Source: Muraenolepis orangiensis
Taxonomy: Eukaryota > Chordata > Actinopteri > Gadiformes > Muraenolepididae
Length of the DNA: 64,000 nucleotides
Reading direction: 5' to 3'
Assembly (NCBI GenBank): GCA_027704905.1
Contig: CM051006.1
Span: forward strand, 9,775,225 to 9,839,224
The translations under genes and the position numbers were made by a program. The stretch's first letter is position 1, and every line of letters begins with the position of its first letter. Under the pieces are notes generated by a model. It searched no databases, was not told the origin of the DNA, and was given only the letters and a program-made list of their open reading frames with translations. Shown one piece after another: positions 1 to 17,826 of the stretch.

Positions 1-92
1 ACCTCGGCAGTGCCCAGGTGTTTCGGGGACTCTAACCGTCCGGTTCCCAAGCCCCAAGTCCAAACAGACTGAGCTATACTGCAGTCCCCTCT
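1..92 (-). mobile_element. tRNA-like SINE (family A), head fragment cut by the window edge
   Basis: Reverse complement reads GGACTGCAGTATAGCTCAGT followed by a TTGGGGCTTGGGAACC region and a CCCGAAACACCTGGGCACTG body, matching the family A head. Its body lies before position 1. Confidence 0.55.
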
Positions 93-760
93 CTTTTTAC
101 AGCACAGCATTCCACAAAAAACGGCGGAAAAGTTCAAAGACAAGCCAGTTGCTCCCAAAATGTCCCAAAAAACGTCCCACATAAAGACGCTCTCAGACAC
201 GTCCATTGACTGCACACTCCTAATTTAAAACATTGTCTGTAATTAATACAAAACTGCAACGGCAAACCCACATAGGAACAAGTCACCGTTAATCGTAAAG
301 GTGACATTTTTCCCCCATTTCCGATTTGCCCGATCCCATCGATTATATTAAGCCTGGCCCACCCTCCCCCCACCTTGTCATAACTCCGGGCCCTCCTTCC
401 TATAGGGGGGACGCGCCCCACAGTTTGGGAACCCCTGTGATAAGCAATACCCACCGGCCTCAACAGGAGGACAAAATTTAAAAAAACATGCATTCCAGTG
501 ATCACAAATGGTTGTGAATAATGTGTTTCTATGTGGAACACTACCGTGGAACCCAGGGGCAATGCGGTTCTCCCATTACCAGTGAACAAGAGCCATAGCC
601 ACCGCTCATCCATACCCAGCTGAAATGAGTCTTCTCTTTATTCATGACCGCTTTAAATTCATGGCTTTCAGTGTGGGCAAGGAAGACGTGAACTACCTCG
701 GAATAAGAAATAAAGAAAATATATTGAAAAGAGAGAACCTGAATTCATAACCACCACTGT

Positions 761-861
761 GTGTGTGTGTGTGACGTTTGTGTGTGTGTGTACGTGACGT
801 GTGTGTGTGTGTGTGACGTTTGTGTGTGTGTGTACATGACGTGTGTGTGTGTGTGTGTACA

Positions 862-924
<63 letters not shown>

Positions 925-973
925 ACGTCTGTGTGCGTGACCTGTGTGTGTGTGTGAGACGTCTGTGTGCGTG

Positions 974-1013
<40 letters not shown>

Positions 1014-1039
1014 CCTGTGTGTGTGTGTGTGTGTGTGTG
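761..1039. repeat. Compound (TG)n / TGACG-TGACC repeat
   Basis: (TG)n interrupted at intervals by GACG, ACATGACG and GACC, giving a longer-period structure. In DYM intron, beyond the last exon in the window. Confidence 0.9.
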
Positions 1040-1341
1040 AATATATATTACGCCTCTTTCAAAATATGCAGTCCATTCCATAAATGTTCCGGAACATTTC
1101 GCTTGCATGGGGCCGTCATGTGTGAATGGGAAACAGAGATCGAAATCTTGGAAAAAAATCTCTACTGCCAATTCTCCCTCTACCTCAGAGGGCCCAGTGA
1201 TGTTTCCCCGGAAGCAGAAACCCTGCAGCAGGAAGAGGCCAAGGGCCAAGAGGCGTGTTTCCCCATTGACGTGCAGCGAGGCCAACCAACCACAAGACTC
1301 CGACTGTTTATCCTCAGGGCCCCAACCAATGCATGTGATCA

Positions 1342-1365
1342 ATGGTAAATGGTAAATGGACTGCC

Positions 1366-1407
<42 letters not shown>

Positions 1408-1665
1408 CGCTTTTATCCAAAGCGCTTTACAAGTCATGCCTCACATTCACCCATTCATCCACACATTCATCCACCGAGGGTGGTGTCTCCAGCCAGGCAA
1501 GGAGACAGCCAGCCTTGTCAGGAGCAGTTAGGGTTAGGGTGTTTTGCTCAAGGACACCTCGACACTTTTGCTGGGAGGAGGAGCCAGGGGGATCGAACCA
1601 GCGACCTTCCGGTTGTGCGGCGACCTGCTCTACCTCCTGGGCTACTCTCCTCCCCCCCCCCCCCT
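1342..1665 (-). mobile_element. tRNA-derived SINE (family B), reverse orientation
   Basis: On the minus strand the right end gives TAGCCCAGGAGGTAGAGCAG, an A-box-like start, and GGTTCGATCCC, a perfect B box, 30-35 bp apart as in tRNA-derived SINEs. The body includes AGGGTTAGGGT-like sequence and an AGCGCTTTAC stretch; the tail is a (TA)n microsatellite. In DYM intron. Confidence 0.65.
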
Positions 1666-1999
1666 ATTTTGGGTGATTCCATAATATCAATATGACTTAT
1701 TTTCTTTGCAAAAACGCTGCATTTTTACAGTCAGAAATAAGGTAGCTCCTCGTCCTCTGGGTTCTTCTTCTGTTCAGTTTTTTTATGCAGGGTTTTGCAT
1801 CCATTAGTGTTGCATTACCGCCATCTGCTGGACAAGGGAACCTCTTTGAACCATCTAATTCAGGCATCGCTGTGACAGGCGCGCGTGTGAAAGGGAAAGT
1901 GTTCCAGAACGTAGCTGCATGTGTGAATAGTGAAAGAAAATCACTAGCGGACTCTGAAAGGTTATCCCAGTAATTTCCCGGGAACTATGTGTGAGAGAG

Positions 2000-2331
<332 letters not shown>

Positions 2332-2335
2332 GTAC

Positions 2336-8729
<6,394 letters not shown>

Positions 8730-9160
8730 CTCTCTCAATCGTGTCTCCTCTCTCCCGTCTCCGGTCTCCGGTCTCCTCACCAGCTCCCCTGAGCAGCCCT
8801 CCCCCCCTGGGGTGTCCTCTCAGCCACAAGCACAAGACAGGCCTCACTGCTTCATCAATCGGTGTTCACCTGGTGAATTAAAAGTCAAAAGAGAGAGGTT
8901 CTGGGTTCTGGTACCGTTGCTCCTTCACGGATCTGTATCTGAATTCCCCGTAGGTCGCTTAAATGGATAAGCGTCTGCTGACAAAATAGTGCACGATTCA
9001 GACACCCGATTAGGAAGGCACATCACCTTAAACCGATAACATATAGGACCATAAATCAGTCGATCCTCATTTCCCTGCATAGCAAACAGCACTCTGCAAT
9101 GAAGATGCACATTCACAGAGGGGGGGGAGAAGAGAGAGAGAGAAAGAGAAGAGAAAGAGA

Positions 9161-9208
<48 letters not shown>

Positions 9209-9637
9209 AACCACACACCATTTTCTGGCTAGCTAAGTCGTACGTTTCCGTCAAAGAAGTTTGACTCAAGTCTTTACTTTGCTGCTTGGAAGCAAGCCAA
9301 AACAAAAACAATATAGTGTACAATATGCAGAGTTTATAGTTTTATAGACCATAACAACATTAGATCCTCCTGCCCATCTGCACACGCATGCACACAGACA
9401 TAGACATGCACACACACACACTCCAGGGTCCTACAGAATGTATCTGGGCCAGGAGTGCGTTATTAGCCTATATTAACCAAATGGGCAGACAAGAGAAAGT
9501 GGGTCCCTCTGTTCTGTACTGTGTGTACTGTGGTGTACACTTGGCCCTAACACATCCCCTGCTTACAAGAGCTAGCCCACATATCACCAGCATGTCCATT
9601 TCAACACTCAAAAGTCTCCCACCGACGACAAGGTCAG

Positions 9638-9871
<234 letters not shown>

Positions 9872-10146
9872 TGCAATTGCTTGGCTGGCCTGGCATGTAA
9901 AAAAAGACAACATTCTAAAAAGTGAATTGTCTAACTTAGAAGTTAACGTTTATCTTAAACCCCGGGCTCGCCTTCAATGACAAATCTGGACTCATTTGAC
10001 CTTTGTGTGTCCAAAAATAGTCCAAAATGTGAACAGCAAATAGGGAGCTCTGAATCTCTCCCTGGATCAGCTGTATCCCACACTCCAGTCAAGAGAGGAG
10101 AGGATACACCTCAGGAGTGACACCAGGCTCCACCCAGACTGAGGGC

Positions 10147-10305
10147 AGGATAACTCAGTCTGTTGGGACTTGGCTTGGGAACCGGAAGGTTCAATTCCCC
10201 AAAACACCTGGGCACTGCCGAGGTGCCCTTGAGCAAGGGACCAGACCCCTACACTGCTGTCCGGGGGCTGTATATACAATAGCTGCCCACTGCTCCTAAT
10301 AGTAA
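10147..10305 (+). mobile_element. tRNA-like SINE (family A)
   Basis: Head on the plus strand reads GGATAACTCAGTCTGTTGGG (A-box-like) and GGTTCAATTCCCC (B box), followed by a body with CACCTGGGCACTGCCGAGG and TGTATATACAATAGCTGCCC. Member of a family with further copies at 1-92, 18041-18252, 43369-43628, 49510-49720 and 54421-54655. Confidence 0.6.
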
Positions 10306-10544
10306 AAAAAAAAATAACGACAGACAGCAGTTATAAAAAACAGAATAGGATATAAAATAAGTAAAAAAGTACAAAACTGTATCAGTTAAATATATAAAAA
10401 TGCAATATATTAAATGCAATATGTCGGTAAAAGAGTAATATATATATAAATCAATGTAATAAAATATACATTGTTATATGCTATATGCTATACCTTGTTC
10501 AGCAGCCTGATGGCTGACTGTGGAAGCTATCTCTGAGTCTATTT

Positions 10545-10832
10545 GTGCAGCACTTGGTAAATGGACATTTATGGTTACTCAAAGCGCTTTACATATCAAG
10601 TCTCACATTCACCCATTCATACACACATTCAACCACCAACGGCGGAGTCAGCCATGCAAGGAGACAGCCAGCACGTCAGGAGCAGTTAGGGTTAGGGTGT
10701 CATGCTCAAGGACATCTCGACAGCTTTTGCTAGGAGGTGTTAGACAGTTGCTAGGAGGAGGCGGGGATCGAACCAGCAATCTTCCGGTTGTGAGGCGACC
10801 GCGCTACCTCCTGAGCTAACCTGACGCCCCAC
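10545..10832 (-). mobile_element. tRNA-derived SINE (family B), reverse orientation
   Basis: Second copy of the element at 1.34-1.66 kb: CAAAGCGCTTTACATATCAA, the GTTAGGGTTAGGGTGT motif and a right end whose reverse complement carries the A and B boxes (GGTTCGATCCC). Contains a small internal duplication of TGCTAGGAGG near 10727-10757. Confidence 0.65.
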
Positions 10833-11511
10833 TTGATACTGCGGTGAATACAGTTCATGGCTGGGGTGGGCATTGTCTTTTATGATGCGTTTAACACTGC
10901 GTAATACTAGGACGGGTTAAATGCAGAGAAACGAATGTCACTGTGTGTGTTTACATGCATGTGACCAATAAAGAGGATTCAATCCTCCAGGTTTAGATTT
11001 AGTCTGCCTACAGCACACACAGAGAGAGACATGGATGCTCATGAACACCTTCCAGGCTTCTTCTTAAGGCCCGAGGAAACCGTCCACATTGGACGATCCA
11101 GTACTGCACAACGTATTAGAACTCCGTGTGGTCACTTCCTGCATGATACATTGTATACAACAAGTGGCTACAGTACTTTATTACTACACCAAGTGTTTCT
11201 TCTGTTTCCACTGTAGGACTTCTCTGAGCACACGTTAAGGCTAGAAATGGTGACTTCTAGAAGATGTATGCATAGGTATTTTAGCGCTGTTGTTAAGTGT
11301 CGACCATCTACAACTAATAGTGCAGCGAATGTACCGTTAACAACATAGTATTACGGTTAGTCATTGAGCAACATTAAAAACCACACCGATAATTAAGGTA
11401 TGGAACCATGAGTGCTATTAGCGGTAGTGCGTTACTCAAAATACAGCTGTATTTTCTCATACAAATGTATACCAACTACACCAAGTATGTTGAAACCACT
11501 GTTTCTTAAAC

Positions 11512-11772
11512 GGGCCCCAATCTTACCACCAGGTGTGAGCGCGATTTGCTTTCAAAAGTGTCATGTGACTACCCTCTGGTGACATCACACAGTGGGAGGG
11601 AGTGCACACCCACATCTACCAGCCTATACCCAGTGGACTGTACCACCTGGTAGGATGAATGATCCCATCATACTTCTGTTAGTCACATGACAATGTTGGC
11701 ATGGCCTGTAATGGCTAATCACACTAACACCGCCTTGTGTAAGCGGTGTGATTGGTGGTGAAATAGGAGCCC
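11512..11772. mobile_element. Small inverted-repeat element (MITE), copy 1
   Basis: Ends GGGCCCCAATCTTACCACCA and, inverted, GGGCTCCTATTTCACCACCA. The interior TGTAATGGCTAATCACAC and a tract about a tile of CCCAGTGGACTGTACCAC recur at 20.6-20.86 kb. In DYM intron 1. Confidence 0.55.
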
Positions 11773-12680
11773 TTTTAAGGAGTAAACCAGACATACTTGG
11801 CTGATAAATATTTAACTAAATGACTGTAGGAAAACTAGGTGTTTATGCCATGAAGAAAGTCCATTAACAAGTTTTATATAAATGGGCTGGTCTGAGCCGT
11901 AAGTGGGCTGATGTATGATGAGTGTGTGTGTTGGTCAACGGCCAGTCACAACAATAGGTTCATTTGTGGGAGAGGTCTAATTAAACACGGACAGTACAGC
12001 TTATAGCACAGAGAGCCAGGATGTCAATGTGCTTTGACACCACCACGCCTTTCGCATACAGTTCAGTTCATCAAGGACTGGAGAGGTGGAACACTGTATA
12101 CATTAACAAGTACTCCAACATGGACTTCATACATACATACAGTAAAAGAGCAACGTAAATACTACACTTTGTACCACATTATGCACCCACCTGCCACAAC
12201 ATTACACTACTTAGGCACATGACAGCCATTAAAATACTACACTTTGCACTACATTATGCACATAGCAGCGATGTACATTACTACACTGTGTACTACATTA
12301 TGCACTTAACATCCATGTAAATATACTCCACTGTGTACTACATTATGCACATAGCAGCGATGTACATTACTCCACTGTGTACTACATGATGCACACAGCA
12401 GACAGCCATGTTGGTGTTCTACCCACGCTGTCTTGTCCCTCCAACACATCAACGCTGTTCATTCAGTTTAACGAACGTTACCGACCCTGGACGGACGACC
12501 CTGTCGTGTGGATCACTAACTGAATTAAGTCGTTTTTATTTATAATTAAGTCTTCATTAGTCTACGACCCATAGCTGGTGCGTTCAAAAACACCAATAAG
12601 GGATGGCTCGGCTCAGCCATAGAGACTGCGGGGTTTCAACTGATGCTGGAAACAAACCGCGACCCTGAAGTCAGTCAACC
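11773..12680. other. DYM intron 1, no gene; degenerate short repeats
   Basis: Contains 3-4 degenerate copies of a 60-bp unit with TACTACATTATGCACATAGC and TACACTGTGTACTACATTAT at 12160-12400. Otherwise unremarkable AT-rich sequence. Confidence 0.5.
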
Positions 12681-12684
12681 AGGT

Positions 12685-13432
12685 GCTTTACCTGTCTAGC
12701 ATTGGGTTAGACAGTGTTAGACAGGTCTAGCATTGGGTTAGACAGTGTTAGACAGGTCTACCATTGGGTGAGACAGTGTTAGACAGGTCTAACATTGCGT
12801 GAGACAGTGTTAGACAGGTCTACCATTGCGTTAGACAGGTCTAGCGTTGGGTGAGACAGTGTTAGACAGGTCTACCATTGGGTGAGACAGTGTTAGACAG
12901 GTCTAACATTGCGTGAGACAGTGTTAGACAGGTCTACCATTGCGTTAGACAGGTCTAGCGTTGGGTGAGACAGTGTTAGACAGGTCTAGCGTTGGGTGAG
13001 ACAGTGTTAGACAGGTCTAGCGTTGCGTGAGACAGTGTTAGACAGGTCTAGCGTTGGGTGAGACAGTGTTAGACAGGTCTAGCGTTGGGTGAGAGTGTTA
13101 GACAGGTCTAGCGTTGCGTGAGACAGTGTTAGACAGGTCTAGCGTTGGGTGAGACAGTGTTAGACAGGTCTAGCGTTGGGTGAGACAGTGTTAGACAGGT
13201 CTAGCGTTGGGTGAGACAGTGTTAGACAGGTCTAGCGTTGGGTGAGACAGTGTTAGACAGGTCTAGCGTTGGGTGAGAGTGTTAGACATGTCTAGCGTTG
13301 GGTGAGACAGTGTTAGACAGGTCTAGCGTTGGGTGAGACAGTGTTAGACAGGTCTAGCGTTGGGTGAGACAGTGTTAGACAGGTCTAGCGTTGGGTGAGA
13401 CAGTGTTAGACAGGTCTAGCGTTGGGTGAGAC
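12685..13432. repeat. 31-bp minisatellite in DYM intron 1
   Basis: About 23 units of GTTAGACAGGTCTAGCGTTG followed by GGTGAGACAGT. Units at the left are more divergent (ACCATTGGG, AACATTGCG), units at the right nearly identical, so the array expanded recently at its right end. It lies about 230 bp inside the probable DYM first intron. Confidence 0.95.
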
Positions 13433-13639
13433 AGGTGTCCATCCATCAGCACCCAGTAAACACTTTCATTGCGATCAGCTGACAGCTCCGTTTACCTGTC
13501 ATATGTCTCTCTCTCTCTTCTTCTTCGTCGTCGTGGCGACTGTAAAAAGCGTTATCTTCCAACCGATCGATGACCAAATCAATACACTATTCGCCGATGA
13601 ATATCGAGGGAGAGAATTACAATAAATTCTGAGCTAACT

Positions 13640-13775
13640 TTGCTTTGGTTACTCGTCCTCACCGCCACCATGTTTCCACGTCGCCACCCGACCCCTTGCG
13701 TCACGATCACGTAGGGGCCGTGAGTGACGTCAATGACGTCGCCGATAGAAATGTGTGGCGATAGATCGGACACAC
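13640..13775 (-). promoter_or_regulatory. DYM: Probable DYM promoter and untranslated first exon
   Basis: A short CpG-rich island upstream of the first DYM coding exon on the minus strand. It contains a full cAMP-response-type element TGACGTCA and a second GACGTC about 10 bp away (13722-13742), plus a good minus-strand splice donor reading GGCG/GTGAGG near 13662. This fits an untranslated first exon spliced over about 5 kb to the coding exon at 8.7 kb. The assignment is inferred from position and motifs; no transcript evidence is available here. Confidence 0.5.
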
Positions 13776-14904
<1,129 letters not shown>

Positions 14905-15371
14905 TAGTTTCACTGAGTATTTTTTTGGAACACATGCAAAGCCATAGATGAATACATGAGTCTATGTCAGTCCACAACACTGAACAGCAAGTCAAGCGTG
15001 ATGGGCAACAGGCTGCTGTGAATATTTTGTAAATGTCATGTTACCAAACTGAAATATTTTTGTTTGTTTCTGCTTTACAAAGATAAGCATGAGACAAGAG
15101 TTCCGGGTCTACAGATTTGTACCATAATCTACAGAGGCCTTGAACCCAGGATTACCCAGAACTAAGATATTAACTATTTTGTCCACTAGCCAAATGGCTA
15201 GTGAATGTTTTAATTTGACCCAGCCGCTCCATAGATTACCATTGTTTTTTTGGGGCTGGTGAGTGAGGCAAAACTCCGGGCCACTTGCGTATCACAAGCA
15301 CTTTGCTGGTGCTAATGTTGTGCCTCGCTAAGAACCACATACAACCACAAACATAAAATAACCAGCACAGC

Positions 15372-15593
15372 TCAGGTTGCTGTCGATTCTCCTTCACTGA
15401 GATCAGCATTTACCGTGCTTGTTCCATTGGTCGTTTCGGTTATTTTGGCGGCGTCTGGTCCGGGCTCCTGTACCGCCTTCTTGGGCCAGAACTTGTTAAT
15501 GAAGGGGGCTATGAAGGGGTAGATGATGGGCTCCAGGAACCTCTTGTAGACCCAGAGGAGGACGGGGATCACGATGCAGGGGATGCACACCAT
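15372..15593 (-). CDS. C18orf32: UPF0729 protein C18orf32 homologue
   Basis: A 73-residue protein starting MVCIPCIVIPVLLWVYK, followed by a conserved proline/aromatic stretch and a WPKKAVQE motif, then an acidic serine/threonine tail. This is the UPF0729/C18orf32 family (human 76 residues), small proteins that reach the ER and lipid droplets through the N-terminal hydrophobic segment; human C18orf32 was also reported to activate NF-kappaB when overexpressed. The start at 15593 is chosen because it matches the family N-terminus and has a strong context (A at -3, G at +4). The frame stays open upstream to a splice acceptor at 15632-15631. It lies directly upstream of DYM on the same strand, as in human 18q21, and head-to-head with RAD1. 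Confidence 0.93.
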   Translation of the reverse strand: MVCIPCIVIPVLLWVYKRFLEPIIYPFIAPFINKFWPKKAVQEPGPDAAKITETTNGTSTVNADLSEGESTAT

Positions 15594-16371
15594 GCTTCTG
15601 ATGAGGGCTGGGATCCAGTGGAAGAACACCCTGTCAATCAAAGAGAGTCAGAGGGGGTTTGGGGTTTAATATAATACGTACAAATTAATTATTTTTCTCA
15701 TCCTTTTTTTTCCTTTTTCTAATCTATTTAATTCTGTCTCATTTTAATCTAAATTATTTTACTGTACGTGCAATTTGACCATGTCTGCAAAGCGCCTTGG
15801 GTGTCCTGAAAAGCACTATCTTAAATCAAATGTATTATTATTATGACCTATATGAACAACCTATGCCATTTTAGTCAGGATATTAAAATGAGGCAGTCAT
15901 CTAGAGAAAACAGGTGGAAAATCCTAACGTTTTGTTGCTTTGTTTGTCTCCACCCACCAGGTTCTCAAAACCAGTTTGAGAACCTTATTCATTCTTCAAG
16001 GCTCTTTGACATACATCGCTCACACTCAACAAAAGACATTAGCTTTAAATGTATTTGCATAGATATCTGTATGTGTTAAGTGGTAACCTGTTCCCACTGC
16101 AACACCCACCTCAAAATGTTAAACTCTGGCTGATCGATCATCCCTTCATTAGAAGGGAACCTGCTCTGCACTGGTCGAAATACTACACTACTATGTGTAC
16201 TGCTGGCCTGCTTTCTACTACTGCACCATGACTAAGATGAAACAACTCTACAGTGGTTTAGTTCAGGGCGATGTTGATACTTGTATACTTGCTTCAGCAA
16301 ATGTACACCTTGTAAGTCGCTTTGGATAAAAGCGTCTGCCAAATGCCCTAAATGTAAATGTACTTACCCGT

Positions 16372-16495
16372 CTATATATATATATAAACATAATTCTGCA
16401 CATATGTCATACCTACTCTATAAGTTATTTTATACCTAGTTGACTATGACGATGCACTTTACTGCAACATTTGCACTCTGGTTTGGTTTGGTTTG
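16372..16495 (+). mobile_element. LINE 3' tail fragment
   Basis: Carries the TA-rich start, CTGCACATATGTCATACC, TCTATAAGTTATTTTATACC and CACTTTACTGCAACATTTGC seen at 47140-47280, interrupted by a (CA)n tract at 16503-16589. Confidence 0.55.
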
Positions 16496-16501
16496 GTTAG
16501 A

Positions 16502-16502
<1 letters not shown>

Positions 16503-16589
<87 letters not shown>
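16503..16589. repeat. (CA)n microsatellite
   Basis: About 43 units in the proposed C18orf32 intron 1, inserted in a LINE tail. Confidence 0.97.
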
Positions 16590-16590
<1 letters not shown>

Positions 16591-16816
16591 ACGTTGTGAG
16601 CAGAAGACAATCAACAAAGCAGCAATATAATATACATCAATATACATCTCGTCATCCCACGACGTAAACCATGGTGACGTCACATTGTTGTCTCGCCTAC
16701 ATTGTCATTTAACTAGCCGACTGTTAGCCACTAACCAGGCTAACTACCCCCCCCCCCCCTTAGGTTCTAAACCAATACAGGGTATATCGATATGGTATCG
16801 ATATCGATCCACCCAC

Positions 16817-16960
16817 CTTTTCGAGACCCAAGCACCGATGTCGATCGCCGTCCCGCAGTGTAAATTGGATAAATCGTCGTCTCCGCTTCGTATCATCGAG
16901 GTTGCTGCTTTGGGATTGTTGCTAGCTAGCGACGTGACGTGATGACGGGATGTGTGTTGA
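16817..16960 (-). other. C18orf32: Probable first exon of the C18orf32 homologue
   Basis: Minus-strand sequence between a GC-rich promoter and a donor reading AAAAG/GTGGGT at 16817/16816. Splicing this to the acceptor before 15630 gives a transcript in which an upstream ATG (16896-16894) is in frame with the annotated C18orf32 start, adding 39 codons. The exon is inferred from splice signals and position only; the right-hand limit is approximate. Confidence 0.45.
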
Positions 16961-17000
16961 CGCATGCGCAGACGTAGACTTCCGTATTGACTGAGCGGCG
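16925..17000. promoter_or_regulatory. Bidirectional promoter between C18orf32 and RAD1
   Basis: A CpG-rich stretch between the divergent genes, carrying an NRF-1-like CGCATGCGCA at 16961-16970, GACGTGACGT just upstream and an ETS-like CTTCCG at about 16979. These are typical of TATA-less vertebrate housekeeping promoters. No TATA box is evident. Transcription starts are not determined. Confidence 0.5.
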
Positions 17001-17040
17001 TAACAACGCAAGGCGCCTTTCTACGAAATAACCAACAACA

Positions 17041-17615
17041 CAGCAAGTATCTAAGTAAGTAATACACATTCATTTATCAAGTATCTAAGTAAGATACATT
17101 AATTTAACCAAGTATCTAAGTAAGTAATACACATTCATTAACCAAGTATCTAAGTAAGATACATTCATTTAACCAAGTATCTAAGTAAGTAATACACATT
17201 CATTAACCAAGTATCTAAGTAAGATACATTCATTTAACCAAGTATCTAAGTAAGTAATACACATTCATTAACCAAGTATCTAAGTAAGATACATTCATTT
17301 AACCAAGTATCTAAGTAAGTAATACACATTCATTTAACCAAGTATCTAAGTAAGTAATACACATTTATTTTACCAAGTATCTAAGTAAGTAATACACATT
17401 AATTTACCAAGTAATACACATTAATTTAACCAAGTATCTAAGTAAGTAATACACATTCATTAACCAAGTATCTAAGTAAGTAATACACATTCATTTACCA
17501 AGTATCTAAGTAAGACATATTAATTAAACCAAGTATCTAAGTAAGTAATACACATTCATTTAACCAAGTATCTAAGTAAGAGACATTCATTTACCAAGTA
17601 TCTAAGTAAGACACT
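17041..17615. repeat. Minisatellite with donor-like units at the start of RAD1 intron
   Basis: About 18 units of 30-34 bp built on AAGTATCTAAGTAAGTAATA then CACATTCATTTAACC, with some units lacking GTAAT. Each unit contains AAGTATCT and AAGTAAGT, the latter a strong splice-donor match. It starts just after the probable untranslated first exon of RAD1. Confidence 0.93.
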
Positions 17616-17826
17616 AATGTACCTCACTCGGCCAGCAATATTTTTCATTAAAATAATGCATTTGTGTTAGACGTGGATGCATGCATGCAAGTACCACATA
17701 AACATCTTGGTTTTGTTTATGTGCCTTATGAAAGTACTGTCACACATTAGGAACGAATGTCCTTTGGTTTCATGTTATTTACGTGTGTGTGTGTGTGTGT
17801 GTGTGTGTGTTCATTTCAGTGTCGTC

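Noticed and set aside
1520..1545. Interstitial telomere repeat (GTTAGGGTTAGGGT), also at 10685 and 48700
   Set aside because: Only about two units, always at the same place in a SINE family.
10140..10205. tRNA gene, suggested by A and B boxes; also at 49.51, 54.42 and 60.92 kb
   Set aside because: No cloverleaf with a closed acceptor stem; the boxes belong to dispersed SINE heads.
12685..13432. CRISPR-like array of 31-bp repeats (also 21.9, 30.1 and 32.3 kb)
   Set aside because: Repeats are contiguous without unique spacers and the genome is vertebrate; these are minisatellites.
13722..13742. Start of a plus-strand gene from the CRE-containing island
   Set aside because: No plus-strand exon with splice support follows before C18orf32; the island fits the DYM first exon on the minus strand.
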